Under the pieces are notes generated by a model. That model searched no databases. It was not told the origin of the DNA and saw only the letters and a program-made list of their open reading frames with translations. A DNA stretch of 12,953 nucleotides from an uncultured Clostridia bacterium (GTDB lineage Bacteria; Bacillota; Clostridia; Christensenellales; Aristaeellaceae): contig CAKTUS010000077.1 in NCBI GenBank assembly GCA_934621485.1, positions 1-12,953 of the forward strand, written 5' to 3'. Made by a program: the position numbers and the translations under genes. Below are positions 6,271 to 12,953 of this stretch, in pieces; position 1 is the first letter of the stretch; each line of letters starts with the position of its first letter.

Positions 6271-7614
6271 ATGGAACATACGGTTGAAAAGCTCTCTGGA
6301 AACAAAGTAAAGATTTCGTTCAAGGCTTCGGCCGAGGACTTTCAGCAGGCCATTGGAAAGGCGTATCTGAAGCTGCGCGGTCAAATCGCCGTGCCCGGCT
6401 TCCGCAAGGGCAAGGCCCCCCGCAAGCTCATCGAGCGCATGTATGGCGCCGGTATTTTCTATGAAGAAGCCCTGGAAACTTTGTTCCCCGGCGCTTATGC
6501 GGAGGCCGTTCAGCAAAATGAGCTTAAGCCTGTGGCACAGCCTGAATTGGACAACGTGGAGCAGATGGAAGAGGGTAAGGACCTTCTGTTCTCCTGCGAA
6601 GTGTTTGTGATGCCGGAAGTAAAGCTGGGCGAGTACAAGGGCGTCGGCGTGACCCGCACGGTGCGCAAGGTGACGGCTGAGGAAGTGGACAGCTACATCG
6701 AGCAGGAGCGCAAGCGTGTTGCCCGCAGCGAAGAAGTAACCGACCGCGCTCTGGAAAACGGCGACAAGGCCGAACTGGATTACAGCGGCACGGTGGACGG
6801 CGTGAAGTTTGACGGCGGCACCGCCGAGCATCAAACCCTGCTGATTGGCTCCGGCACCTTCATTCCCGGCTTTGAGGAGCAGATGGTTGGCATGCAGATT
6901 GGTGAAGAACGCGATTTGCATGTGAAATTCCCCGAGGAGTATCACGCGGAAAACCTGAAGGGCAAGGATGCGGTGTTCCACATAAAGCTTAACGGCATCA
7001 CTCATGAGGAACTGCCCGAGCTGGACGATGAGTTTGCCGCCGAGGTCAGCGATTTTGACACCATGGCCGACTACCGCGCCGATGTGGAAAAGAAGCTGCA
7101 GGAATCCGCCGATGCACAGGCCGAAGAAAGCGCCCGCCAGAAGCTGGTAGACGCCGTGGTGGAAGCTGCCGAAGTAGACATTCCCGCTCCCATGGTGGAA
7201 GACCAGCTGAATGACATGATGCAGCAAATGGGCTGGCGCATGCAGCAACAGGGCTTCAGCATGGAGCAGTACATGAAGATTCTGGGCCAGACCGAGGATC
7301 AGATGCGCGATATGTACCGTCAGGAAGCCCAGCGCAATGTGAAGACCGAATTGGTGATCGATGAAATCATCAAGGGGGAAAGCATTGAGGCGGACGATGC
7401 GGACGTGGACAAGATGCTGGAAGGCTATACCTCCGCCATGGGCCAGACGGTGGAAGAACTGAAGAAGAGCTTTAACGCGGAGCAGTTGAACTACTTCAAG
7501 CATCGCGCCCAGGTGAACAGGGCGCTGGACCTGATGTGGAACAACGCAAAAATCACCGACGAAGAACCCAAAGCCGAGGAAGCCCCCAAGGCCGAAGAAA
7601 AGCCCGAGGCCTAA
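6271..7614 (+). CDS. tig: Trigger factor, ribosome-associated chaperone / prolyl isomerase
   Basis: A 447-residue cytosolic chaperone that docks at the ribosome exit tunnel and shields nascent chains. The N-terminal ribosome-binding domain carries the signature GFRKGKAP (43-50). The FKBP-type prolyl isomerase domain follows at about 155-250, recognisable from GDKAELDYSG, LLIGSGTFIPGFE and VKFPEEY. The C-terminal substrate-cradle domain runs to about 430, with a run of Met/Gln-rich helix (MMQQMGWRMQQQGFSMEQYM). The protein ends in an acidic tail of PKAEE-type repeats, a common low-complexity ending in Clostridia. Length fits the family. The ATG at 6271 is chosen because AGGAGG (6258-6263) lies 7 bases upstream; the in-frame extension to 6226 has no such site. 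It is followed by clpP and clpX, the classic gene order. Confidence 0.97.
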   Translation: MEHTVEKLSGNKVKISFKASAEDFQQAIGKAYLKLRGQIAVPGFRKGKAPRKLIERMYGAGIFYEEALETLFPGAYAEAVQQNELKPVAQPELDNVEQMEEGKDLLFSCEVFVMPEVKLGEYKGVGVTRTVRKVTAEEVDSYIEQERKRVARSEEVTDRALENGDKAELDYSGTVDGVKFDGGTAEHQTLLIGSGTFIPGFEEQMVGMQIGEERDLHVKFPEEYHAENLKGKDAVFHIKLNGITHEELPELDDEFAAEVSDFDTMADYRADVEKKLQESADAQAEESARQKLVDAVVEAAEVDIPAPMVEDQLNDMMQQMGWRMQQQGFSMEQYMKILGQTEDQMRDMYRQEAQRNVKTELVIDEIIKGESIEADDADVDKMLEGYTSAMGQTVEELKKSFNAEQLNYFKHRAQVNRALDLMWNNAKITDEEPKAEEAPKAEEKPEA

Positions 7615-7628
7615 TCCATACGCATAAT

Positions 7629-7681
7629 GCGCGCATCGCTTGCATAAGCTTTGAAGGTATTGCTTGCGATGCGCGCGTTTT
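7629..7681 (+). terminator. Hairpin with short T run between tig and clpP
   Basis: GCGCGCATCGC (7629-7639) and GCGATGCGCGC (7666-7676) form a perfect 11-bp stem, with GCA/TGC pairing further inside (7642-7644 with 7661-7663) and a large loop. GTTTT (7677-7681) follows. It would act as a partial terminator or an mRNA-processing/stability element that separates tig from clpPX expression. The short T run argues against full termination. No clear second promoter was found before clpP. Confidence 0.55.
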
Positions 7682-7714
7682 CAAACGCAAAGAGCAAGTG
7701 AAGGAGTGAACGGT

Positions 7715-8305
7715 ATGAGCTTAATCCCCATGGTTATTGAGCAAACCAACCGCGGCGAGCGCTCGTTTGATATTTACTCCCGCCTTCTGAAAGACCGTAT
7801 CGTCTTCCTTGGCGGTGATATTGACGATGATGTGGCCAACCTGGTGGTGGCACAGCTGCTGTTTTTGGAAATGGAAAATCCGGATGCGGATATCTCCCTG
7901 TACATTAACAGTCCGGGCGGCAGCGTGACCGCCGGCATGGCCATTTATGACACCATGAATTACATCAAGTGCGATGTGCGCACGGTGTGCATTGGCATGG
8001 CGGCCAGCATGGGCGCGTTTTTGCTGATGGCCGGTCAAAAGGGAAAGCGCCTGGCGTTGCCCAACAGCGAGATCATGATTCACCAGCCCCTGGGCGGCGC
8101 CAGCGGCCAGGCCACCGATGTGGCCATCCGTGCCGAATGGTTGGTGAAAACCAAAGAGAAAATGACCCGCCTGATGTCCGAAATGACCGGTCAGCCCCTG
8201 GAGCGCGTGAAGCAGGATGTGGAGCGCGACTACTTCATGAGTGCGGACGAAGGCTTGCAGTATGGCATTATTGACGAAATCTACCGTCCGCGCAATGCCA
8301 AATAA
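7715..8305 (+). CDS. clpP: ATP-dependent Clp protease proteolytic subunit
   Basis: A 196-residue serine peptidase that assembles as a double heptameric ring and degrades proteins fed by ClpX or other Clp ATPases. The catalytic triad is present: Ser98 in GMAASMGA, His123 in IMIHQPLGG and Asp172 in ERDYFMSA. The oxyanion Gly-rich stretch NSPGGSV (65-71) is intact. The N-terminus MSLIPMVIEQTNRGERSFDIYSRL is the usual short form for the family. AAGGAG (7701-7706) lies 8 bases before the ATG, which rules out the longer in-frame extension that would start inside the upstream hairpin. Only 15 bases separate it from clpX, so the two are co-transcribed. No CtsR-type operator repeat was seen upstream. 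Confidence 0.97.
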   Translation: MSLIPMVIEQTNRGERSFDIYSRLLKDRIVFLGGDIDDDVANLVVAQLLFLEMENPDADISLYINSPGGSVTAGMAIYDTMNYIKCDVRTVCIGMAASMGAFLLMAGQKGKRLALPNSEIMIHQPLGGASGQATDVAIRAEWLVKTKEKMTRLMSEMTGQPLERVKQDVERDYFMSADEGLQYGIIDEIYRPRNAK

Positions 8306-8320
8306 GGAAGAGGTGACTTT

Positions 8321-9637
8321 ATGCCGGGCGATGATTTGAACTCCCGCTCCAAAGTAAAGCGTTGCAGCTTTTGCGGCAAAACCAACGAACAGGTGCGCCG
8401 CATGGTGGCCGGTCCCAACGCGCAGATTTGCAACGAGTGCATTTTGCTGTGCCAGGAAATCATGAATGACGACTTTAACGCCGGCACGGCGCTGCAAGGC
8501 TCTGAAATTCCCCGCCCTCGTGAAATCAAAGAGGTGCTGGATCAATACGTGATTGGTCAGGAGGATGCGAAGCGCACGCTGAGCGTTGCCGTATACAACC
8601 ATTATAAGCGCATTGATGCGCCGGACGCCCATTCCGATGTGGAACTGCAAAAAAGCAATATCCTCATGGTGGGGCCTACCGGCTGCGGCAAAACCTTTTT
8701 GGCACAAACGCTGGCAAAGCTGTTAAAGGTGCCCTTCGCCATCGCCGACGCCACCAGCCTGACCGAGGCGGGGTATGTGGGCGAGGATGTGGAAAACATT
8801 CTGCTGCGCCTGATTCAAAATGCGGATTATGACATTCCGCTGGCTCAGCGAGGCATTATCTATATCGATGAAATCGACAAGATTGCCCGCAAGAGTGAAA
8901 ATCCCTCCATTACCCGCGATGTTAGCGGCGAGGGTGTACAGCAGACGCTGTTGAAAATTCTGGAGGGTACTGTGGCCAATGTGCCGCCTCAGGGCGGACG
9001 CAAGCATCCCCACCAGGAGTTCATCCAGATTGACACCACCAATATCCTCTTCATTTGCGGCGGCGCTTTTGACGGCCTGGCGCCGATCATTGAAAGCCGT
9101 GTAGGCAAAAAGAGCCTGGGCTTTGGCGCAGAGCTGAAAAGCGCTCAGGAAGCCAACCTGAACGAAACGCTGAAGGAGCTTCGTCCCGAGGACCTCATCA
9201 AGTTTGGGTTAATTCCGGAGTTTGTGGGCCGTTTGCCCATTGTGGTTACGCTGGATCAGCTGGATGAAAGCCAGTTGGTGCGCATCCTGACCGAGCCCAA
9301 AAACGCTTTGGTACGCCAGTATGGCTACCTGATGGATTTGGACGGTGTGGAGCTGAAGTTTGAGCCTGCGGCCTTGAAGCTGATTGCCCATCAGGCCATC
9401 GAGCGCAAAAGCGGCGCTCGCGGGTTGAGAGCCATCATTGAAAAACTGTTGCTGGACACCATGTTTGACTTGCCCTCCCGCACAGACGTGAAGCAGTGCG
9501 TCATCACGGAAAAGTGCGTGCTTGGGAAGGAAAAGCCCAAGCTGGTGCTGGCAGATGGCGCACAACGCCCAAAAAAGAGCCGCACCCACAGTGAAAAGAA
9601 GTCGCCGAAGGAAACTCGCGAGCCCAGCGTTTCCTAA
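8321..9637 (+). CDS. clpX: ATP-dependent Clp protease ATP-binding subunit ClpX
   Basis: A 438-residue AAA+ unfoldase that recognises, unfolds and threads substrates into ClpP. The N-terminal zinc-binding domain has C15-x2-C18 ... C37-x2-C40. The AAA+ core shows Walker A GPTGCGKT (118-125), pore loop GYVGED (151-156), Walker B IIYIDE (179-184), the RKHPHQEF segment (227-234), the ClpP-docking tripeptide LGF (266-268), FVGRLP (301-306) and the sensor-2 segment GARGLR (365-370). The C-terminus carries a basic Lys/Ser-rich tail (about 413-438) beyond the conserved core. The ATG at 8321 follows an AGGAAGAGGTGA-like site. The pairing with clpP directly upstream is the normal arrangement, and the operon ends at the terminator that follows. 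Confidence 0.97.
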   Translation: MPGDDLNSRSKVKRCSFCGKTNEQVRRMVAGPNAQICNECILLCQEIMNDDFNAGTALQGSEIPRPREIKEVLDQYVIGQEDAKRTLSVAVYNHYKRIDAPDAHSDVELQKSNILMVGPTGCGKTFLAQTLAKLLKVPFAIADATSLTEAGYVGEDVENILLRLIQNADYDIPLAQRGIIYIDEIDKIARKSENPSITRDVSGEGVQQTLLKILEGTVANVPPQGGRKHPHQEFIQIDTTNILFICGGAFDGLAPIIESRVGKKSLGFGAELKSAQEANLNETLKELRPEDLIKFGLIPEFVGRLPIVVTLDQLDESQLVRILTEPKNALVRQYGYLMDLDGVELKFEPAALKLIAHQAIERKSGARGLRAIIEKLLLDTMFDLPSRTDVKQCVITEKCVLGKEKPKLVLADGAQRPKKSRTHSEKKSPKETREPSVS

Positions 9638-9653
9638 AGTAAAATGAACAATA

Positions 9654-9691
9654 GCGCTCTGCTTTCCTTCGGGAAGGCAGGGCGCTTCTTT
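9654..9691 (+). terminator. Intrinsic terminator of clpX operon, cUUCGg tetraloop
   Basis: GCGCTCTGCTTTCC (9654-9667) pairs over 14 bp, with two G-U pairs, with GGAAGGCAGGGCGC (9672-9685). The loop is TTCG closed by C-G, the extra-stable cUUCGg tetraloop. TTCTTT (9686-9691) follows. It sits 16 bases after the clpX stop. Confidence 0.88.
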
Positions 9692-10303
9692 ATGTGCCGC
9701 AGGCTGTTTTCCAAGACTCGCCTATGGGCGGGCCTCAGCCCGCAGACAACGCAGAAAATGAAAAAGCTGGTGCAGGCGTTCATAGGCTTCCTGCAAGCGG
9801 GTTTGGCAGCCCGCCCTTTTCAGGCGCTTTTGCCGCTGTTACAAGGGGCTTTTCAGCATGCTGAAGCTCGTTTACAATTGGCTTAGCGGCAAGAACCTTG
9901 CCTGGCGCGCTGGGCTTTCGAAGTTGACGCACATGCTGCCGGTTTCGCAGCAAAATCGGAGGAAGATGCTTCTTCGAGCAAACCGTTCAAAAAGCGGGGG
10001 GGAGCAGGAAGCAGCGTGATTGATTAAACATGGGACAACGACCCGCAGTCCTCCTTGGTTTTGCGCCCAACTCCGGGGCGCTAACCGCCGATGGCGACTG
10101 TGCCTGCCGGACGCCCGTTTTTCTCCGTCGCCTGTCGGGGTTTTAGGGACGAAGTTTCCAAGCCTTGTACCGAAGCGCTTTTCCCGCGAAACGGCATAGC
10201 GCTGTTCCTTCAATACCACCCCATGTTTTTGGGCAAGCGTGCGCTTTTGGAGCTGATTCCGCGAGAAATACAGCAAAAGTACGGTACGGGGTTTGCAAAC
10301 GCA
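9692..10303. other. Gene-free stretch rich in small inverted repeats
   Basis: No reading frame on either strand has a credible ribosome binding site and protein-like content. Inverted repeats are frequent: GCGGGC/GCCCGC (9728-9743), GCGGG/CCCGC (9797-9814), the 14-bp palindrome TTCAGCATGCTGAA (9852-9865), GAAGA/TCTTC (about 9962-9975) and GGCGAC/GTCGCC (10093-10132). These could be decayed coding sequence, dispersed palindromic repeats or an unrecognised RNA. I cannot assign a function. It ends at the promoter of the second transporter. Confidence 0.45.
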
Positions 10304-10332
10304 TTGACAGATTGTATCCAAAATGCTATACT
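10304..10332 (+). promoter_or_regulatory. Sigma-A promoter of the aromatic leader and second ABC operon
   Basis: TTGACA (10304-10309) and TATACT (10327-10332) are separated by exactly 17 bases. Transcription should start near 10339, about 25 bases before the leader-peptide ATG. This gives a leader of about 335 bases before the binding-protein gene. Confidence 0.88.
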
Positions 10333-10363
10333 TCGGTCAACCTTTTGAAAGGAGTTTGGGGTT

Positions 10364-10462
10364 ATGTTACAGCGCAATGCCGTTTATAACTTTGCTTACC
10401 GCTTTTCCTTTTATTACGAGGCAAAGGCGATTTGTGATGCACCGATACGGCCAGGCGTTTGA
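10364..10462 (+). CDS. Putative Phe/Tyr-rich leader peptide
   Basis: A 32-codon ORF, ATG 10364 to TGA 10460-10462, begins 25 bases after the predicted transcription start. GAAAGGAG (10347-10354) lies 9 bases upstream of the ATG. Codons 8-18 encode YNFAYRFSFYY: Tyr at 8, 12, 17 and 18, and Phe at 10, 14 and 16, with no Trp in the peptide. A cluster of codons for one amino-acid class is the mark of attenuator leader peptides such as enterobacterial PheL. The peptide probably has no function itself; ribosome position on it would decide the fold of the downstream RNA. Its 3' half contains the antiterminator arm (10429-10438). It is followed after 34 bases by an intrinsic terminator. I inferred the function from layout; the peptide itself matches no family I can name. 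Confidence 0.75.
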   Translation: MLQRNAVYNFAYRFSFYYEAKAICDAPIRPGV

Positions 10463-10522
10463 CGCCCCTTCCTCTTTGGGAAGCGAAGCAATAGCGGCGA
10501 CCGCAAGGGATCACAAATCCCC
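10426..10522 (+). promoter_or_regulatory. Candidate antiterminator pairing of the leader
   Basis: GATTTGTGAT (10429-10438), inside the leader ORF, is perfectly complementary to ATCACAAATC (10510-10519), inside the terminator hairpin. GG (10426-10427) with CC (10521-10522) extends it past one C-C mismatch. Forming it would break the terminator's inner GGGAT/ATCCC stem. Upstream segments CTTTGC (10390-10395) and CGCTTTT (10400-10406), which lie among the aromatic codons, can pair with GCAAAG (10421-10426) and AAAGGCG (10423-10429). A ribosome stalled on the aromatic codons would prevent that pairing. Other local hairpins are GGCGT/ACGCC (10454-10466) and CTTCC/GGAAG (10468-10483). Confidence 0.65.
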
Positions 10523-10539
10523 GGACGGTCGCTTTTTTT
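10497..10539 (+). terminator. Intrinsic terminator in the leader (attenuator)
   Basis: GCGACCG (10497-10503) pairs with CGGTCGC (10526-10532). GGGAT (10507-10511) pairs with ATCCC (10517-10521) inside it, around the loop CACAA. Seven T residues follow (10533-10539). It lies between the promoter and the transporter genes with no complete gene before it except the leader peptide, so it must be conditional or leaky for the operon to be expressed. Confidence 0.9.
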
Positions 10540-10673
10540 GATGAAGACCAGGCTAATGAAAGGAAGAAACAACGATGCGGGAAATGTATCATCCGGGCAG
10601 AAGGTGCCGGAGTCCGTGCAGCTCGTTGCAGGCTCAGGGCAACCGCAGTATGAAGAATATGGAGGGAAAAGGT

Positions 10674-11633
10674 ATGAAAAAGAGTGGTTCCATCATGAAG
10701 GCGATTCTGACTGCACTGCTGGTTTTGGCGTTGTGTATTCCGCTGTCCGCCATGGGCGAGGACAGCTATACCGTGGGCATTTGCCAGCTGGTTCAGCATG
10801 ATGCGCTGGATGCCGCTACCCAGGGCTTTAAGGACGCCATTGTTGAGGCGCTGGGCGACAAAGTGACCTTTGACGAGCAGAACGCCCAGGGCGACAGCGC
10901 CGCCTGCAACACCATTGTCAACACCTTTGTGTCCAAGAAGGTAGATTTGATTTTGGCCAACGCTACGCCTGCGCTCCAGGCAGCCTATAACGCCACCACC
11001 ACCATTCCCATTTTGGGCACCGCTATCACCGAGTACGGCGTGGCTCTGCAATTGAGTGATTTTAACGGCACTGTGGGCGGCAATGTGTCCGGCACCTCCG
11101 ATTTGGCTCCCCTCACCGAGCAGGCGGACATGATTCTGGAACTGTTCCCTGACGTAAAGAACGTGGGCTTGCTGTACTGTTCCGCCGAGGCCAACTCCGA
11201 ATACCAGGTGAAGGTTGTGGAGGAATACCTGGCGGAAAAGGGCGTGGCCAGCACTCGTTTTTCCTTTGCTGATTCCAATGATATTGCCGCTGTGACCACC
11301 AAGGCTGCCGCAGACAGCGACGTTATCTACATTCCCACCGATAACACCGCCGCTTCCTGCACCGAAACCATCGGCAACATCGTAACGGCTCAGAAGGTTC
11401 CCGTTATCGCCGGCGAGCAGGGCATTTGCTTGGGCTGCGGCGTGGCCACTCTGTCCATCAGCTACTATGACCTGGGCTACAAGACCGGCGAAATGGCTGT
11501 AAGGGTTTTGACCGGCGAGGCGGATATCGCCACCATGCCCATTGAATACGCTCCCGCTACCAAGATGTATAACTCCGCTATCTGCGAGGAACTGGGTGTG
11601 GAAATTCCCGAAGGCTACGAGGCGCTGAACTAA
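10674..11633 (+). CDS. ABC transporter substrate-binding protein, TrpX-like (ABC_sub_bind family)
   Basis: A 319-residue secreted binding protein of the ABC_sub_bind (PF04392-type) group, which includes streptococcal TrpX. Family marks are the mature start YTVGICQLVQHDALDAATQG (32-51), NAQGD (70-74), NATPALQAAY (96-105), the GTAITEY segment (115-121) and the NVSGTSDL segment (137-144). The signal peptide spans about residues 1-28 (MKK, hydrophobic core 9-24, cleavage likely after LSA or MG). It shows no good lipobox: the Cys at 21 follows Leu. The ATG at 10674 has GGAGG (10661-10665) 8 bases upstream and gives a normal signal peptide. An in-frame ATG at 10575 would add 33 residues. The aromatic leader upstream points to Phe/Tyr as ligand; family knowledge alone would say Trp or another aromatic compound. 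Confidence 0.85.
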   Translation: MKKSGSIMKAILTALLVLALCIPLSAMGEDSYTVGICQLVQHDALDAATQGFKDAIVEALGDKVTFDEQNAQGDSAACNTIVNTFVSKKVDLILANATPALQAAYNATTTIPILGTAITEYGVALQLSDFNGTVGGNVSGTSDLAPLTEQADMILELFPDVKNVGLLYCSAEANSEYQVKVVEEYLAEKGVASTRFSFADSNDIAAVTTKAAADSDVIYIPTDNTAASCTETIGNIVTAQKVPVIAGEQGICLGCGVATLSISYYDLGYKTGEMAVRVLTGEADIATMPIEYAPATKMYNSAICEELGVEIPEGYEALN

Positions 11634-11653
11634 GTTTGGAGAGGTGAAACATC

Positions 11654-12559
11654 ATGATGGATTGGCTGGGGTCTTTGCCTGGAGCGGCCGCACAGGGCCT
11701 GATATGGGGCATTATGGCAATCGGCGTGTATCTGACCTATCGCATTTTGGACATTGCCGATTTGACCGTTGACGGAACCATTTGCACGGGCGCTGCGGTT
11801 TGCACAATGATGATGATTTCCGGACAAAGCCCCTGGCTGTCCATTTTGTGCGCCGTGCTGGCCGGCGCGCTGGCCGGCGTCGTTACGGGCGTGCTGCACA
11901 TCGGGCTGGGAATCCCCGCCATTTTGGCCGGTATTCTGACCCAGATGGCGCTGTGGTCTGTGAACCTGAAGGTGTTGGGCAAGGCCAATCAGGCGATTTC
12001 CGCCCGGAACACAACGGTGATTCTCTCCCAGATGAACATTCCCGGCGCGCTGGGGGTATTGGCCGTCACGGTAATCATCTGCATTGCGCTGCTGTATCTG
12101 TTCTTTGGTACCGAGCTGGGCTGCGCCATTCGCGCCACCGGCTGCAATCCGGTCATGAGCCGGGCCCAAGGCATTAACACAAGCTGCATGAACATAATTG
12201 GCCTGGCCATTTCCAATGCGTTGGTAGCGCTTTCCGGCGCGCTGCTGTGCCAGTACCAGGGCTACACCGATATCAACATGGGTCGCGGCGCTGTGGTGAT
12301 TGGCCTGGCGGCTGTGGTGATCGGCGAGGCCGTGGTGAAGCGTATTTCGCCCAACTTTGCCGTGCGCCTGACAGGCGTAGTGGTGGGCGCGGTATTGTAT
12401 TATGGGGTGTACCAAACCATCATCTTTATGGGCTTTGATACCGACCTTCTGAAAATGTTTTCGGCCATTGTGGTTGCAGCGTTCCTGGGAATCCCGTATC
12501 TGAAGAAAAAGCTTTCTCTGGCGCGCAGCGTGTCCAAAGGAGGAATAGGCCATGCTTGA
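11654..12559 (+). CDS. ABC transporter permease, TrpY-like (LivH/BPD_transp_2 type)
   Basis: A 301-residue inner-membrane permease, very hydrophobic, with about eight membrane segments. The N-terminal GLIWGIMAIGVYLTYRILD and DLTVDGTI are characteristic of the permease partner of ABC_sub_bind proteins. Later marks are GCAIRATGCNP, the docking-type loop preceding QGINT, and GRGAVVIGLAAVVIGEAV. The start at ATG 11654 has GGAGAGGTGA ending 6 bases upstream; a second ATG follows immediately at 11657. It begins 20 bases after the binding-protein stop and overlaps the ATPase start by 8 bp, so the three genes form one transcription unit. A single permease gene in the operon suggests a homodimeric channel. 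Confidence 0.9.
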   Translation: MMDWLGSLPGAAAQGLIWGIMAIGVYLTYRILDIADLTVDGTICTGAAVCTMMMISGQSPWLSILCAVLAGALAGVVTGVLHIGLGIPAILAGILTQMALWSVNLKVLGKANQAISARNTTVILSQMNIPGALGVLAVTVIICIALLYLFFGTELGCAIRATGCNPVMSRAQGINTSCMNIIGLAISNALVALSGALLCQYQGYTDINMGRGAVVIGLAAVVIGEAVVKRISPNFAVRLTGVVVGAVLYYGVYQTIIFMGFDTDLLKMFSAIVVAAFLGIPYLKKKLSLARSVSKGGIGHA

Positions 12560-12953
12560 AATTCGACATGTGACGAAGGTTTTCAACAAGGGATCCGTCG
12601 ATGAGAAAGTGGCTCTGAACGACCTGAGCCTGACGATGAACGACGGCGACTTTGTCACCGTTATCGGCGGCAACGGCGCCGGCAAAAGCACCATGCAAAA
12701 CGCCATCTGCGGCACCTGGCTTCCGGACAGCGGTCAAATTATTCTGGATGGGGTAGATGTAACCGCGTTGCCGGAACACAAGCGGGCTCAGTATCTGGGC
12801 CGCGTGTATCAGGACCCCATGACGGGCACCGCCGCGGGCCTGCAAATTGAGGAAAACCTGGCTCTGGCGGCCCGGCGCGGAAAAAAGCGCACGCTGCGGA
12901 TGGGAATTCGCCGCAGCGAGCGAGAGGAGTACCGCAAGCTGCTGGAAACCCTG
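12552..12953 (+). CDS. ABC transporter ATP-binding protein, TrpZ-like (partial, cut by window end)
   Basis: The first 134 residues of the ATPase of the second importer are present. It opens MLEIRHVTKVFNKG and carries Walker A GGNGAGKST (39-47) and the Q-loop Gln87 in VYQDPMTGTA. The signature, Walker B and switch His lie beyond the window edge. The VYQDP Q-loop followed by MTGTAAGLQIEENLALA is typical of ATPases partnering ABC_sub_bind binding proteins. AAAGGAGG (12536-12543) is 8 bases before the ATG, and the start overlaps the permease stop by 8 bp, suggesting coupled translation. Confidence 0.93.
   Translation, partial: MLEIRHVTKVFNKGSVDEKVALNDLSLTMNDGDFVTVIGGNGAGKSTMQNAICGTWLPDSGQIILDGVDVTALPEHKRAQYLGRVYQDPMTGTAAGLQIEENLALAARRGKKRTLRMGIRRSEREEYRKLLETL

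Noticed and set aside
9644..9886. Plus-strand 80-codon ORF after clpX
   Set aside because: Its start lies just upstream of, and its frame runs through, the clpX terminator; there is no ribosome binding site and no recognisable domain.
9872..10321. Minus-strand 149-codon ORF
   Set aside because: Composition is unlike a protein (Arg/Cys-rich, no domain), there is no credible ribosome binding site, and it overlaps the - 35 region of the second operon promoter.
10333..10673. T-box or known metabolite riboswitch in the leader of the second operon
   Set aside because: I looked for the T-box AGGGTGGNACCGCG-type motif with a TGGN bulge and for common riboswitch cores (TPP, SAM, purine, lysine, FMN, fluoride, guanidine) and saw none. 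A covariance-model search would be decisive.
10538..10801. Plus-strand 87-codon ORF overlapping the start of the TrpX-like gene
   Set aside because: It is an out-of-frame shadow of the signal-peptide region, without domain or context support.
1..12953. CRISPR arrays, insertion sequences, phage or defence genes
   Set aside because: No regularly spaced direct repeats, transposase, integrase or defence-type proteins are visible in any frame.

Overview
The window reads like a moderately GC-rich Bacillota chromosome segment, probably Clostridia. This rests on the strong AAGGAGG-type ribosome binding sites, the textbook TTGACA-17-TATAAT/TATACT promoters, the tig-clpP-clpX cluster and several ATP-driven uptake operons. 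The genus cannot be named from the sequence alone. All genes lie on the + strand.

Layout. (1) 1-285: a tRNA-Trp (anticodon CCA) with a perfect consensus promoter and its own intrinsic terminator. (2) 286-786: a gene-free control region that ends in a perfect TTGACA-17-TATACT promoter. (3) 787-6120: a six-gene operon. It begins with a complete Fe3+/spermidine/phosphonate-type ABC importer: binding protein, two permeases and ATPase, the last three joined by 4-bp stop/start overlaps. It continues into two genes of a corrinoid theme: a cobalamin-binding-fold protein whose cobalt-ligand His is replaced, and a small protein like the activation domain of B12-dependent methionine synthase, with a C-terminal CxxCx4CPYR motif. 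About 280 bases between the binding-protein gene and the first permease form a dense row of hairpins. (4) 6182-9692: the housekeeping proteostasis cluster tig (trigger factor), clpP and clpX, with its own promoter and a strong cUUCGg-capped terminator. (5) 9693-10303: about 600 bases with no convincing gene. (6) 10304-12953: a second ABC importer of the TrpX/TrpY/TrpZ (ABC_sub_bind) family, cut by the window end within the ATPase.

The most interesting feature is the leader of this last operon. A perfect promoter is followed by a short ORF (32 codons, 10364-10462) with a good ribosome binding site. Codons 8-18 read YNFAYRFSFYY: four Tyr and three Phe codons in eleven, and no Trp. Downstream lies an intrinsic terminator (10497-10539). 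A 10-nt stretch of the leader ORF just after the aromatic run (10429-10438) is perfectly complementary to the inner part of that terminator hairpin (10510-10519). This is the layout of leader-peptide transcription attenuation. It suggests that the importer is controlled by Phe/Tyr-tRNA charging and carries phenylalanine/tyrosine, although its protein family is usually labelled tryptophan. The second item worth attention is the ABC importer coupled to a corrinoid-protein/reactivator pair in which both partners seem to have lost key cofactor residues.
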